A stretch of DNA of 7,059 nt, taken from assembly GCA_946481195.1 (NCBI GenBank), contig CAMLNG010000193.1, positions 1 to 7,059 on the forward strand. Reading direction: 5' to 3'. The notes beneath the pieces are model-generated. The model had not been told where the DNA came from and ran no database searches. It saw nothing but the letters and a program-made list of their open reading frames with translations. This DNA is from an uncultured Chromatiaceae bacterium. Lineage in GTDB: Bacteria; Pseudomonadota; Gammaproteobacteria; Enterobacterales; Alteromonadaceae. The translations under genes were made by a program, and so were the position numbers. Below, piece after piece: positions 6,774 to 7,059 of the stretch (the first letter of the stretch is position 1; the number at the start of each line of letters is the position of its first letter).

Positions 6774-6914
6774 ATCGTCCTGTTCCTTTGCTTGGCTTTA
6801 CCGACAATCCATACAGGATTTACCTGTCTTGAGAACTCTAGTTCAGCCATCAACAAATGCAAATCAACAGGCCAGCCGGTACACTAAGCGCAGTTTGTTC
6901 TGATGGGAGTCATT
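6774..6914. promoter_or_regulatory. Divergent intergenic region with two overlapping inverted repeats
   Basis: This 141-bp gap must hold the start signals for the receptor (-) and the DUF486 gene (+). Two perfect 5-bp inverted repeats with 5-bp spacers overlap: AATCC/GGATT (6806-6820) and ACAGG/CCTGT (6813-6827). They share the central GG, so as RNA only one could form at a time; as DNA they may be regulator sites. On the minus strand a flagellar sigma-28-like pair is present (TAAA at 6822-6819, GTCGGTAA at 6805-6798, 6 of 8 matches), but its spacing is 13 rather than about 15. For the plus strand TACACT (6880-6885) is a weak -10 candidate without a good -35. Confidence 0.35.
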
Positions 6915-7059
6915 ATGTCACCGGTATTAACTACTATAGGCCTGCTGGTCCTCAGCAATATTTTCATGACATTTGCCTGGTATGGTCATCTGAAACATCT
7001 GAAGTCGTCCGCATTGATTGTGGCGATCATGGTGTCTTGGGGGATAGCACTGTTTGAGT
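6915..7059 (+). CDS. DUF486 family small membrane protein (DMT-like), 3'-truncated by window edge
   Basis: The ATG at 6915 has a good ribosome binding site (GGGAG, 6905-6909, 5-nt spacer) and opens a frame that runs off the window after 48 codons. The peptide starts MSPVLTTIGLLVLSNIFMTFAWYGHLK and continues through a second hydrophobic segment (ALIVAIMVSWGIALFE). This N-terminus is characteristic, from memory, of the DUF486 family of roughly 110-residue, four-helix inner-membrane proteins distantly related to drug/metabolite transporters. The visible part would be helix 1, a short basic loop (HLKHLK) and helix 2. No substrate is known for the family. The gene is divergent from the chemotaxis receptor. 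A longer open frame at 6857-7057 overlaps it out of register and has no family features. Confidence 0.85.
   Translation, partial: MSPVLTTIGLLVLSNIFMTFAWYGHLKHLKSSALIVAIMVSWGIALFE

Noticed and set aside
6798..6822. Flagellar sigma-28 promoter for the chemotaxis receptor
   Set aside because: The -10-like GTCGGTAA matches 6 of 8, but the distance to TAAA is about 2 bp too short, so I do not list it as a feature of its own.
6857..7057. 66-codon plus-strand frame at the right edge
   Set aside because: It is out of register with the DUF486 gene, which has a proper ribosome binding site and a recognisable N-terminus; the longer frame has no hydrophobic or family pattern.
1..7059. A novel defence, mobile or biosynthetic system
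   Set aside because: Every stretch of more than 300 bp is covered by a recognisable core-type gene. I saw no transposase, integrase, toxin pair, direct-repeat array, tRNA or compositional break.

Overview
The window reads as ordinary core chromosome of a gammaproteobacterium. The rapA-rluA gene order, the OprF/OmpA-type porin, the Aer-type receptor and the DUF3530 and DUF486 genes suggest a marine or freshwater Alteromonadales/Chromatiales-type organism (Rheinheimera or Alishewanella relatives would fit). That placement is inference from protein flavour, not from a database search. I see no mobile element, CRISPR array, tRNA, rRNA or phage gene.

Layout. (1) 2-2407, +: the 3' five-sixths of rapA, the Swi2/Snf2-type ATPase that recycles RNA polymerase; its N-terminal ~170 codons lie before the window. 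(2) 2418-3068, +: rluA, a 23S rRNA/tRNA pseudouridine synthase, 10 bp after rapA and probably in the same operon. (3) 3069-3246: a 178-bp intergenic region with an imperfect hairpin after rluA, a probable sigma-70 promoter overlapped by a perfect 21-bp dyad, and a strong ribosome binding site. (4) 3247-4308, +: an OmpA/OprF-family outer-membrane protein with codon use typical of a highly expressed gene, closed by a textbook intrinsic terminator (4324-4354). (5) 4426-5202, +: a secreted DUF3530 (alpha/beta-hydrolase-like) protein. (6) 5214-6773, -: an Aer-like PAS/methyl-accepting chemotaxis receptor, convergent with the DUF3530 gene across an 11-bp gap. (7) 6774-6914: a divergent intergenic region with two overlapping inverted repeats. 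(8) 6915 to the right edge, +: the start of a DUF486 small membrane protein.

The genes form separate functional units: transcription recycling plus RNA modification (rapA-rluA), envelope (ompA and perhaps the DUF3530 protein), energy or redox taxis (the Aer-like receptor), and a small membrane protein. I did not find a convincing undescribed system. The points most worth checking are the serine replacing the expected peptidoglycan-binding aspartate in the OmpA-like C-terminal domain, the dyad over the ompA promoter, and the stem-loop inside the 3' end of the DUF3530 gene at the convergent junction.
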